Assembly (NCBI GenBank): GCA_024742475.1 | Contig: JANSYI010000002.1 | Location: 1-64,000, forward strand | Direction: 5' to 3' | From: a bacterium | GTDB taxonomy: Bacteria; Myxococcota_A; Polyangia; Nannocystales; Nannocystaceae | DNA length: 64,000 nucleotides | Shown: positions 53,401 through 61,456 of the stretch, in pieces | How the letters are laid out: every line of letters begins with the position of its first letter | Numbering within the stretch: position 1 is the stretch's first letter | Notes under the pieces: model-generated | What the model saw: the letters and a program-made list of their open reading frames with translations, nothing else | The model's database searches: none | Told to the model about the DNA's origin: nothing | Translations under genes and position numbers: made by a program

Positions 53401-54626
53401 CCCGAGGCCGAGCGCCCAGCGAGCTGCGTGCGAAGCGACGACGCCAGATCTCCTCGGCGCTCGACCCGAACCTCTTCGACCTCGACGAGTCGGGCCAAGT
53501 CGTCCAGCGCATCGAGCACGCGTGGCGCGAGCGCGCCTGCACGAGAGCCCGCCTCCGCGTAGGCAGCCTTGACGCGCAGGACGGAGGCGATGCGGTCGGT
53601 CTTGACGTCGAGCCTCGCAACCAAGTGCCCATCCACCATCACCGGGAGCACGTAGTAGCCCCAGCGACGCTTCGCCGCGGGGGTGTAGATCTCGATCTTG
53701 TACTCGAAGTCGAAGAGCCGCTGCGCGCGGTCTCGCTTCCAGACGATGGGATCGAACGGCGAGAGCACCCGCGCGCCCTCGATGCGCCTGGGCGTCACCG
53801 CGCCCGGATCGGCGAACGCCGGGCGCGTCCAGCCCTCGACGTCGGCCGAGACGACGCGCCCGTCCTCGACCAGCTCCGCCAAAGCGGCTCGAACGTCGCG
53901 GATCGGCAGCCGGAAATAGTCGGCCACATCCGACGCCGTGCCGACGCCGAGCGCCTCGACCGACTGCACCGAGAGCGCGCGGATCGCCTCCGCGCGCGTC
54001 GGCGTGGGCACATTGCGAATCGAGTCGGGCACGATGTCGGCCAGCACGCTGAAGCGCTTCTCGAAGTTGCCGGTCCGGCGAATGCCGACCTCGCCGACAC
54101 GAAACAGCCAGTCGAGCGCCATCGCGCCCTGAGAACGATTGCCCCACCCACCACCTCCAGCCGCGGGTCGAGGTTCGCTGAGCTGGGCGGGGGCGAGTGC
54201 ACCGCGCTCGCGGACCTCCGCGAGGACGCGCTGCACGTACGCAGGTTCCCGGGAGGCGAACGCGTGCAGCCACTTCCAGGTGTGCCCCTCGCGAGCGCGC
54301 GCCTTCATCCAACGAAACAGCGGCTCGGACTCGACCGGAAGCAGAGACGCCTCGTGGGCCCACGACTCGAACCACGCGTCGTCGCGATAGGCGATGCGAT
54401 CGAGCAGCCCGGCGCGATAGGGGCCGAGCCGGGAGTGGAACGGCAGGTACTGGGTGCGAATGACGACGGGAATCGAGTCGAGCTGCAGCACCCGGAGGCG
54501 TTTCATCACCCTCCGAAGATGTCGCCGGTCGACGGCCCCGCGCGGCGGCCTGTCGCAGAAGCCCTGGGCACCCAGAGCGATCCGGCGCGCCACGTCGTTG
54601 CTCATCGCCCAGTGCCCCGCGCGCAT
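53397..54626 (-). CDS. Winged-helix DNA glycosylase, AlkZ/YcaQ-like
   Basis: The 409-residue protein belongs to the HTH_42/YcaQ family: an N-terminal winged-helix, QLD at 48-50 (LQLDSIPVV, the Q-x-D catalytic motif of YcaQ-type glycosylases), HSRLG, and tandem winged-helix domains to the end. Members remove alkylated bases and unhook interstrand crosslinks. The start is taken at the ATG at 54626 because TACGAT ends 7 nt before it; ATGs at 54635 and 54605 are possible. The gene end overlaps the convergent sigma gene by 4 nt (ctag). Confidence 0.85.
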   Translation of the reverse strand: MRAGHWAMSNDVARRIALGAQGFCDRPPRGAVDRRHLRRVMKRLRVLQLDSIPVVIRTQYLPFHSRLGPYRAGLLDRIAYRDDAWFESWAHEASLLPVESEPLFRWMKARAREGHTWKWLHAFASREPAYVQRVLAEVRERGALAPAQLSEPRPAAGGGGWGNRSQGAMALDWLFRVGEVGIRRTGNFEKRFSVLADIVPDSIRNVPTPTRAEAIRALSVQSVEALGVGTASDVADYFRLPIRDVRAALAELVEDGRVVSADVEGWTRPAFADPGAVTPRRIEGARVLSPFDPIVWKRDRAQRLFDFEYKIEIYTPAAKRRWGYYVLPVMVDGHLVARLDVKTDRIASVLRVKAAYAEAGSRAGALAPRVLDALDDLARLVEVEEVRVERRGDLASSLRTQLAGRSASG

Positions 54627-54687
54627 CGACAGCATCGTACGTGAGCCGACGGGGCTGCCGCGCTGCTCACGCAAGCCGCCGGAGGGG

Positions 54688-54715
54688 TTGCATCCGGCCG
54701 GTCGTGGCGTACGAT
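54688..54715 (+). promoter_or_regulatory. Predicted promoter of the thrS leader (TTGCAT-N16-TACGAT)
   Basis: TTGCAT (54688-54693) and TACGAT (54710-54715) are 16 bp apart. The -10 ends 6 nt before the leader ATG at 54722, putting the start of transcription at the first codon. A leaderless peptide would let a ribosome load at once, which suits an attenuator. Prediction only. Confidence 0.55.
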
Positions 54716-54721
54716 GCACGC

Positions 54722-54766
54722 ATGCTTTTCGCGAGCACCACCACGACCACTATCGACACGGCTTAG
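54722..54766 (+). CDS. thrS leader peptide rich in Thr codons
   Basis: A 14-codon ORF (MLFASTTTTTIDTA) with six Thr codons, five in a row at 54737-54751, ends with TAG at 54764-54766. It is too short for routine gene finding. The position upstream of a terminator and thrS gives it the role of a threonine sensor: ribosomes stall on the Thr codons when charged tRNA-Thr is scarce. The Thr codons used (ACC, ACG, ACT) are mixed, so several tRNA-Thr species would be read. Confidence 0.8.
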   Translation: MLFASTTTTTIDTA

Positions 54767-54805
54767 GCCGGGGTGGTCGCGCATGCTCGCATCGAAACCC
54801 CCGGC
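54767..54805 (+). promoter_or_regulatory. Antiterminator of the thrS attenuator
   Basis: GCCGGGG at 54767-54773, directly after the leader stop, is fully complementary (7 bp) to CCCCGGC at 54799-54805, which includes the left arm of the terminator. If the ribosome stalls on the Thr codons, this pairing is free to form and blocks the terminator. If it reaches the stop codon it covers the first element. A further pairing, CGACCAC (54744-54750) with GTGGTCG (54773-54779), could form an early hairpin. Confidence 0.7.
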
Positions 54806-54823
54806 TCTCCCCGGGGGTTTTTT
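54796..54823 (+). terminator. Rho-independent terminator of the thrS attenuator
   Basis: A perfect 9-bp stem (AACCCCCGG at 54796-54804 with CCGGGGGTT at 54811-54819) around a 6-nt loop is followed by six T (54818-54823). It stands 59 nt before the thrS ATG. It is the only textbook intrinsic terminator I find in the window. Confidence 0.88.
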
Positions 54824-54882
54824 CGTTTCCCCGCTTCTCACGCTTCGCTGAAACACCTACGTTCCGCCCGGACGCACCGACC

Positions 54883-56928
54883 ATGGACATCTCCATCAAC
54901 CTCCCCGACGGCAGCAGCCGGTCCATCCCCGAAGGCAGCTCCGTTTTCGACCTCGCCAAGTCCATCTCCCCCGGCCTCGCCAAGGCCGCCGTCGTCGGCG
55001 TCGTGGACGGTCAGCAGGTCGACGTCTCGCACACCCTGCAAGACGGGGACGAGGTCCGCATCGTCACGAAGAAGGACCCCGAGGCCCTCGAGGTGCTGCG
55101 TCACTCGGCGGCGCACCTCATGGCCGCTGCGATCCTCGAGGAGGTGCCCGGTGCCCAGCTGACGATCGGGCCGGTGACCGAGGACGGCTTCTACTACGAC
55201 ATCTACCTGCCCGAGGGCGTGTCGATGGGTGAAGGCGACTTCGGCCGCATCGAAAAGAAGATGGCCCAGCTGGCCAAGAAGGGCCAGCGGTTCGAGCGGT
55301 GCGTCGCGCCCTCACGGCAGAGCGACGTGTTTCGCGAGTACGTCGCCATCGACGGCGGCGCCAACAAGTTCAAAGAGGAGATCATCGGCGACCTCGAGAA
55401 GCTCGGCGCCTTCAGCGACGCCGAGGATGCGCCCGAGGTCAGCTTCTACAAGATGGGCGACTTCATCGACTTGTGCCGGGGCCCGCACGTGCCCAACGCC
55501 AAGTGGCTCAAGCACACCAAGCTGATGAAGCTCGCCGGCGCCTACTGGCGCGCCAACGCGGCCAACGAGCAGCTGCTGCGCGTGTACGGCACGGCCTTCT
55601 TCTCCAAGGAAGACCTCGCCGCGCACCTGCACATGCTCGAGGAGGCCAAGAAGCGCGACCACCGGGTGCTCGGCGAGCAGCTCGACCTCTTCCACTTCCA
55701 AGAAGACGCGCCCGGCTTCCCGTTCCTGCACCCCAAGGGCACCAGCGTCTACAACAACCTCATGGAGTTCATGCGCGTGCAGCTGCACTCGCGGAGCTAC
55801 AAGGAGGTCCGCACGCCGCTCATCCTCTCCGAGTCCGCGTGGCACACCTCGGGCCACTACGACAACTACTTGGAGAACATGTTCTTCACCAAGCGCAAGC
55901 GCCGGGACAAGGACGACGCGCAGAACATCATCGACAACGCCGACGAGGATCGGCCGATGGCGGTCAAGCCCATGAACTGCCCGGGGCACCTGATGATCTA
56001 CAAGCACCGCATGCACAGCCACCACGAGCTGCCGCTGCGGATCGCCGAGATGGGTCTGGTGCACCGCCGCGAGGCCTCGGGCGTGCGGCACGGCATGTTC
56101 CGGGTGCAGGCGTTCGTGCAAGACGACGCGCACCACTTCTGCACTCCCGAGCAGATCGAGGGTGAGATCCAGCTGCTCATCAAGTTCTTCTTCGAGGTCT
56201 ATGGCGCCTTCGACCTCTCGGACGTGCGGCTCGAGCTGAGCACCCGCCCCGAGAAGTCGATCGGCTCCGACGAGATGTGGGAGAAGGCCGAGAGCGCGCT
56301 GAAGAAAGCCCTCGACGCCGGCGGCCGCGAGTACCAGGTCAACGAGGGCGACGGCGCCTTCTATGGCCCCAAGATCGACTTCCACATTCGCGACTCGCTC
56401 GGCCGCAGCTGGCAGTGCGGCACCATCCAGGTCGACTTCTCCATGCCCGAGCGCTTCGGCCTCGAGTACGTCGGCGCCGACGGTGCTCGTCACACGCCGG
56501 TCATGCTGCACCGCGCCTGCTACGGCTCCATCGAGCGCTTCTTCGGCATCGTCACCGAGCACTTCGCCGGCGCCTTCCCGCTGTGGCTCGCCCCGGTCCA
56601 GGTCAAGATCCTGCCGGTGTCCGAGAAGTTCAACGACTACGCCGGCAAGGTCGCCGCGAAGTTCGACGACGCCGGCGTACGCGTCGAGGTCGACTACAGC
56701 GACGAGCGGCTCGGCTACAAGATCCGCGCCGCCACCATGCAGAAGGTCCCCTACCTCGTGGTCGTCGGCCAAAAGGAAGCCGACGGCGACATCATCAACG
56801 TGCGCTGGCGCGACGGCGACGACATCGGCGAGACCACCGTCGAGGCCTTCGTCGAGGGCATGCCGCCCTACACCGTGCCCGCGCTCGCGGCCTCACTGCG
56901 CGAGCAAACCGTCGAAGCTGCCGAGTAG
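54883..56928 (+). CDS. thrS: Threonyl-tRNA synthetase
   Basis: The 681-residue protein has a TGS domain (residues 1-62), the N2 editing domain with HSAAHLMA and CRGPHV, and a class II catalytic core. Core motifs are MNCPGHLMIYK, RHGMFRVQAFVQDDAHHF and VMLHRACYGSIERF. The zinc ligands Cys and two His are present. An anticodon-binding domain closes the chain (KILPVSEKFNDYA onward). It charges tRNA-Thr and edits mischarged Ser. There is an insert rich in Lys/Arg/Asp (KRKRRDKDD) before MNCPGH. Expression is very likely controlled by the upstream Thr-leader attenuator. Confidence 0.96.
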   Translation: MDISINLPDGSSRSIPEGSSVFDLAKSISPGLAKAAVVGVVDGQQVDVSHTLQDGDEVRIVTKKDPEALEVLRHSAAHLMAAAILEEVPGAQLTIGPVTEDGFYYDIYLPEGVSMGEGDFGRIEKKMAQLAKKGQRFERCVAPSRQSDVFREYVAIDGGANKFKEEIIGDLEKLGAFSDAEDAPEVSFYKMGDFIDLCRGPHVPNAKWLKHTKLMKLAGAYWRANAANEQLLRVYGTAFFSKEDLAAHLHMLEEAKKRDHRVLGEQLDLFHFQEDAPGFPFLHPKGTSVYNNLMEFMRVQLHSRSYKEVRTPLILSESAWHTSGHYDNYLENMFFTKRKRRDKDDAQNIIDNADEDRPMAVKPMNCPGHLMIYKHRMHSHHELPLRIAEMGLVHRREASGVRHGMFRVQAFVQDDAHHFCTPEQIEGEIQLLIKFFFEVYGAFDLSDVRLELSTRPEKSIGSDEMWEKAESALKKALDAGGREYQVNEGDGAFYGPKIDFHIRDSLGRSWQCGTIQVDFSMPERFGLEYVGADGARHTPVMLHRACYGSIERFFGIVTEHFAGAFPLWLAPVQVKILPVSEKFNDYAGKVAAKFDDAGVRVEVDYSDERLGYKIRAATMQKVPYLVVVGQKEADGDIINVRWRDGDDIGETTVEAFVEGMPPYTVPALAASLREQTVEAAE

Positions 56929-56958
56929 TCGACCCGCCGACCTGCTACGTTCACCACG

Positions 56959-57303
56959 ATGCGCGAGTCTGTGCTCGTCGTCGTGGTGATCATCGCCCTG
57001 CTCACCACGGCAGCCCTCGATCCGGTCACCGGCGTTCGAGGGGGACTCGTGGTCGCCACGGCGTTCCTGCTGCTGGGCTCGATCGCCGGCGCGGTCTACC
57101 ACCGCCGGCTGCATCGGGCCCTGTCGGCGCGCGACGCCCTGCCGAAGCGATGGTGGATCGAACCCACCAAGCTGCACGGCGCGCTCACCGACGACGAGCG
57201 CGTCCGCACCATGCCCGCGTTCTACGTCGGCGCCGCCGCGTTCGGCGTCTGTGTGCTCGGATGTGTGGCGATGGTGTCCGGACTCCTACGTCTGGTGCTC
57301 TGA
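56959..57303 (+). CDS. Small membrane protein of unknown function
   Basis: The 114-residue product has hydrophobic helices at about 4-22, 28-46 and 90-113, with a basic central loop (HRRLHRALSARDALPKRWW). TACGTT lies 7 nt before the ATG. It is 30 nt downstream of thrS. Family not recognised. Confidence 0.65.
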   Translation: MRESVLVVVVIIALLTTAALDPVTGVRGGLVVATAFLLLGSIAGAVYHRRLHRALSARDALPKRWWIEPTKLHGALTDDERVRTMPAFYVGAAAFGVCVLGCVAMVSGLLRLVL

Positions 57304-57443
57304 TCCGATCCCCGGCCACGCAACCGGCGTAGTCGAGCCAACACCTCGATCGAGCGTGTCGAAATATGGGCGAAGGTGGGGACGAAATAGCGATTGCGGC
57401 ATCACCCACGCTCGATGACTCTCGTAGTCGGGGACGCGATCGA

Positions 57444-59195
57444 ATGAGGCGAAGGGTTGTTCACTGGTTTTTGGGAGGCGCGTTGCTTGCAGCACCGGGC
57501 TGCTACAGCGGCTTCGACGCGGAGGCGAACGGCGGGGGACCTGGCGGGTCGGCCGGCACGGACTCCTCGGGCGACGGCTCCGATGGCGACGGTTCGGACG
57601 GCGACGGCAGCGACTCCGACGACCCCGGAGGCCCCTCGGGCGCAGAGCTGCCCGCCCCTGCCGCTCGGGTCGCTCGACTGACTCACACGCAGTGGGAGAA
57701 CACGGTTCAAGACCTCCTCTACCTCGACGCCCCCACCGGGTTCTCCGACGCGTTTCGGGCCGACCCCAGCAACGCGGGCTACCTCTTCGACAACAGCGCG
57801 GCCGCCCTCGAGGTGGACCAGGCGCTGTGGGGCGGCTACCAGCGTGCGGCCGTCGACACGGCCCAGCTCGCGGTCACCACGCCTGCGATCCTCGAAGCGA
57901 TCCTCCCCGTCGACGGCGGAGACGATGCCGCCCGCGCCGACGCCTTCGTCCGCGACTTCGGCCTCCGCGCCTTCCGACGCCCCCTCGAGGAGAGCGAAGT
58001 CTCGACGTACACCGGCCTCTTCACCGGCGCCGCCGAGCTGTTCGACGACACCGAGGGCTTCGATGCCGGCGTCCGACTCGTCATCGAGACGATGCTCCAG
58101 TCGCCGCACTTCCTCTACCGCATCGAGCGGAGCACCGAGGTCGAAGACGACGTCATCGCGCTCGACGACTACGAGGTCGCGCAGCGCCTGTCGTACTTCG
58201 TGCTCAACTCCATGCCCGACGACGAGCTGTTCGACGTCGCCGCCGAGGGCACGCTCCGCCAGCCCGACGTGCTCGAAGACCAAGCGCGCCGCTTGCTGGC
58301 CGACCCCCGCGCCAAAGAGGTGGTCGAGAGCTTTCACGACGCCATCTTCGACACCGAGTCGATCCTGGGCGCCGCGCCCCTGCCGGCCGTCTACCCCGAC
58401 GCCCCCGACAACCTCGGCGAGCTCGCCTACGACGAGTTCCACACCTTCATCGACCGCGTGATGGTCGACGAGAAGGGCGGCGTGCACGAACTCTTCAACA
58501 GCAACGTCACCTACGCCAACGCCGACCTCGCGGCCCTGTACGGGGTCGACGGCGTCAGTGGCGAAGAATTCGAGCGCATCGAGCTCGATCCGTCCGAGCG
58601 ACGCGGCGTCCTCACTCAGATCGGCTTCCTCGCGGCCAACGCCACCGGCGCGCAGCCCGATCCGATTCACCGCGGAGCGTTCATCTCCGAGCGCCTCACC
58701 TGCTCCGAGCTGCCGCCGCCCCCCGACGACATCCCGCCCATCCCCAGCGTCGAAGGCCTGACCAACCGCCAGGCGATCGAAGAGCTGACCGAGCAGCCCG
58801 GCTCGAACTGCGCCGGCTGCCACAGCGTGTTCATCAACCCGCTGGGCTTCCCGTTCGAGAACTACGACTCGACCGGAGCGCTGCGAACGATGGACGAGGG
58901 GCTGCCCGTCGACACCGCGACCACGGTGATCCTCGACAACGAGTCCCATGAGATCTCGGGCGCGCTCGAGCTCGCCGACCTGCTCGCGGCCAGCCCCTCC
59001 GTACACGCGTGCTACGCCAAACACTGGGTGGAGTACGCCTCGGGGCGCCCCGAAGTCGAGCAAGACCACGCGCTCGTAGAGAGGCTGGCCACCGCGAGCC
59101 TCGACGGCAACGCATCCATGGAGGACACGCTGGTCGAGATCATCAAGTCCACCCCCTTCACCTACCGTTCCGCCACCGAGCTGGAAGCAGAATAA
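57444..59195 (+). CDS. DUF1592-type cytochrome-like lipoprotein
   Basis: The 583-residue product, from the ATG at 57444, has lipobox AAPGC, then an Asp/Gly/Ser repeat linker. The domain order is that of the DUF1587-DUF1595-DUF1592-DUF1588-DUF1585 family: ARLTHTQWENTVQDLL near the start, FGLRAFRRPL, RLSYFVLNSMPDDELF, FLAANATG, and CAGCHSVFINPLGFPFENYD with a CxxCH site, then a final helical part. Such proteins occur in Planctomycetes and Myxococcota next to DUF1552 proteins; their reaction is unknown. The pair here is in the usual order. Confidence 0.88.
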   Translation: MRRRVVHWFLGGALLAAPGCYSGFDAEANGGGPGGSAGTDSSGDGSDGDGSDGDGSDSDDPGGPSGAELPAPAARVARLTHTQWENTVQDLLYLDAPTGFSDAFRADPSNAGYLFDNSAAALEVDQALWGGYQRAAVDTAQLAVTTPAILEAILPVDGGDDAARADAFVRDFGLRAFRRPLEESEVSTYTGLFTGAAELFDDTEGFDAGVRLVIETMLQSPHFLYRIERSTEVEDDVIALDDYEVAQRLSYFVLNSMPDDELFDVAAEGTLRQPDVLEDQARRLLADPRAKEVVESFHDAIFDTESILGAAPLPAVYPDAPDNLGELAYDEFHTFIDRVMVDEKGGVHELFNSNVTYANADLAALYGVDGVSGEEFERIELDPSERRGVLTQIGFLAANATGAQPDPIHRGAFISERLTCSELPPPPDDIPPIPSVEGLTNRQAIEELTEQPGSNCAGCHSVFINPLGFPFENYDSTGALRTMDEGLPVDTATTVILDNESHEISGALELADLLAASPSVHACYAKHWVEYASGRPEVEQDHALVERLATASLDGNASMEDTLVEIIKSTPFTYRSATELEAE

Positions 59196-59200
59196 GGAGA
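59194..59200 (+). promoter_or_regulatory. Strong Shine-Dalgarno of the DUF1552 gene
   Basis: AAGGAGA overlaps the stop of the preceding gene (TAA 59193-59195) and stands 8 nt before the ATG at 59209. It shows that the second gene of the pair is translated from the shared message. Confidence 0.75.
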
Positions 59201-59208
59201 CCAGGACC

Positions 59209-60627
59209 ATGAACCGCAACCGCAAAGTCTCGCGTCGATTCGTGCTCCGTGGCCTCGGAGGCGCCGCTGTGGCGCTCCCGGTGCTCGAAAGCCTCGCACC
59301 CAAGGGCGCGACCGCTGGCGGCACGTCCACGCCGCCCTTCGCCATCTTTCTGCGTCAAGCCAACGGCGCCGCCGTGGCTCAGAACACGAAGGTCGGCAAC
59401 GAGCCCGAGCGCTTCTGGCCCGCAAGCACGGGCGCGCTCACCCCCGACTCGCTGCAGGGCCGCGCTCTCGACGAGCTGACCGACTTCCGCGACAACCTGC
59501 TCGTCGTCGGCAACGTCAACATGGAGAACTACAACTTCGCGGACGGCCACGCCCGCGGGGCGTTCCAGTGCCTCACCGCGCAGCCGGCAGCCGTGCCGGG
59601 TGCCGGCGGCTCTTCAGAGGCTGGCGGTGAGTCGCTCGACCACCGGATTGGCGCCGAGCTCAACGCCGATGGCCGCGAGTCGATGTTCCTCTACGCCGGC
59701 TCGGCGGGCGGATGGCTCGGCGGCGCATGCATCTCCCATCGCGGGTCCGCGAACCGCCGCGCTCCGCTCCACGACCCCGTCCTCGCCTATCAGCAGATGA
59801 TGGGCATCGACAGCGACCAGTTCGCCACGTTGATCGCTCGACAGCGCAGCATCAACGATCTGGTCAAGTCCGAGATGGACACGCTCCTGGGTCGGCCCGA
59901 GCTCAGCACCCAAGACCGCATGCGCCTCGAGCTGCACCAGCAGAGCATTCGGGACCTCGAGAACGGCCTTTCCTGCGACCTCTCCAAGGACCAAGAAGCG
60001 GCGCTCGACGGCCTCGCGGCGGGTCACGCGAGCAACAACGGGGACGAAGTCCTCGCCGCCGTCCGAGCGCACATGGACGTCGCGGCGCTCGCCGTCGCCT
60101 GCGGCTACACCCGCTCGGTTGCAATCCAGGTGGGCAACGGCAACGACGGCAGCACCCGCTACCGCAACCTCGAGACGGGAGAGGAGATGGAGAACTTCCA
60201 CTTCCTCTCGCACCGCCGCCTCTCGCACGGTGGCGACGGCGAGATCATCTCCGACTCGGACGTCCTGCACCACTACGTCGACAGGCAGTTCGCGATGGCG
60301 TTCCGGCACCTCCTGGAGCGACTCTCCGAGTACGTCATGCCCGACGGCCAGACGCTGCTCGACGCGGGCCTCAGCTGCTGGTTCAACGACCTCGGCTCGG
60401 GGCCAGGACACTCCTTCCGCAACCTGCCGAACATCATCGCGGGCAGCGCGGGCGGGTTCCTGCGCCAAGGCGAGTTCATCCAGCTCGGCGGAGACGGCAC
60501 CAACCACGCCCGATTCCTGAACACCCTCGGCAGCGCCGCGGGCCTTCGTGACGCCAACGGCGATCTCATCAGCGACTTCGGAGATCCCGCGCAAGATCGA
60601 ACGCCGCTGCCCGAGATGATGGCGTAG
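59209..60627 (+). CDS. DUF1552 protein with Tat signal
   Basis: The 472-residue protein starts with a twin-arginine signal (SRRFVLRGLGGAAVALP) and matches DUF1552: the segments FAIFLRQANG near the start, HARGAFQCLTAQPA, SLDHRIGAEL, and a C-terminal part with SDSDVLHHYVDRQFAM. It is exported folded, probably with a cofactor. It forms a conserved pair with the DUF1592 lipoprotein; both are likely parts of one oxidative enzyme system in the periplasm, but the substrate is not known. Confidence 0.88.
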   Translation: MNRNRKVSRRFVLRGLGGAAVALPVLESLAPKGATAGGTSTPPFAIFLRQANGAAVAQNTKVGNEPERFWPASTGALTPDSLQGRALDELTDFRDNLLVVGNVNMENYNFADGHARGAFQCLTAQPAAVPGAGGSSEAGGESLDHRIGAELNADGRESMFLYAGSAGGWLGGACISHRGSANRRAPLHDPVLAYQQMMGIDSDQFATLIARQRSINDLVKSEMDTLLGRPELSTQDRMRLELHQQSIRDLENGLSCDLSKDQEAALDGLAAGHASNNGDEVLAAVRAHMDVAALAVACGYTRSVAIQVGNGNDGSTRYRNLETGEEMENFHFLSHRRLSHGGDGEIISDSDVLHHYVDRQFAMAFRHLLERLSEYVMPDGQTLLDAGLSCWFNDLGSGPGHSFRNLPNIIAGSAGGFLRQGEFIQLGGDGTNHARFLNTLGSAAGLRDANGDLISDFGDPAQDRTPLPEMMA

Positions 60628-60657
60628 CCATGGAGTCGCGGTAGGCTCCGCGGCATC

Positions 60658-61452
60658 GTGGAGCTGCTGACGATCCCCTTCTCGCACTACAACGAGCGCG
60701 CTCGCTGGGCGATGCAGCATCACGGGCTCGCCGCGCACGAGCGGCGCTACCTTCCGATGCTGCACTTCCGTCCGGTTCGCGACGCCGTGCCGGAGGCGCA
60801 GCGCGTGGCCGACAAGACCGGCAGCGGGCTCTCGACTCCGGTCCTGGTCCTGGACGACGGCACCGTCCTCACCGACTCGACCCGCATCGTGCGCTGGGCC
60901 GACGAGACCCACGGCGACGAAACGCGGACGCTCTACCCGGCCGCGCTACGCGAGCAGATCGTCGCGTTCGAGCAGCCCCTGCATGACGACATCGGCCGAG
61001 ACACCCGCTTCCTCGCCTACTGGTTCCTGCTCGATGACGGGCCCGCGTTCGCCGAGCTCGTGCGGCACAACGTCGGGTTGTGGCAGCGCGCCGCGTTCAC
61101 GCTCGGCTCCCCCCTGGCCAAGGCGGGCATGCGCAAGCGCTTCGGGCTGACCCAGCCCCGCTACGAGAAGGTCAGAGCACGCATCGAGGCCGCGGTCGCC
61201 GAGCTGAGCGCGACCCTCGGCGACCGCGAGTACTTCTTCGGAGACCGCTTCACCGCCGCCGACCTCACCGCCGCCACGATGCTCTCGCCGGCCCTTCTCC
61301 CCTTGCCCGGCTACGGCGCGCGCATCCCCGAGATCCGCGGGCCCTACGGCGAGCTCCGAGACCAGCTCGCGGCGACGGCCGTCGGCCGACACGCCCGCCG
61401 CATGTTCGAGCGTCACCGCGGCGATACGCCTGCCGGCTGGACGCTGGGCTAG
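60658..61452 (+). CDS. Glutathione S-transferase-like protein
   Basis: The 264-residue protein has a thioredoxin-fold N-terminal half with IPFSHYNERARWAMQHHGL, LSTPVLVLDDG and DSTRIVRWAD, and an all-helical C-terminal half (about 95-250). The N-terminal Ser/Asn region fits a Ser- or Cys-type GST; substrate unknown. The start is the GTG at 60658, with TAGGCT 10 nt upstream. Stop is 4 nt from the convergent S41 gene. Confidence 0.85.
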   Translation: MELLTIPFSHYNERARWAMQHHGLAAHERRYLPMLHFRPVRDAVPEAQRVADKTGSGLSTPVLVLDDGTVLTDSTRIVRWADETHGDETRTLYPAALREQIVAFEQPLHDDIGRDTRFLAYWFLLDDGPAFAELVRHNVGLWQRAAFTLGSPLAKAGMRKRFGLTQPRYEKVRARIEAAVAELSATLGDREYFFGDRFTAADLTAATMLSPALLPLPGYGARIPEIRGPYGELRDQLAATAVGRHARRMFERHRGDTPAGWTLG

Positions 61453-61456
61453 CGAG

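Noticed and set aside
57304..57443. tRNA or other structured RNA between genes
   Set aside because: No cloverleaf or conserved stem could be drawn, and the stretch has no T-loop sequence. It is most likely a promoter region.
57402..59345. Minus-strand open frame of 647 codons opposite the DUF1592 gene
   Set aside because: Composition typical of an antisense shadow; the plus strand shows a lipobox, known domains and CxxCH.
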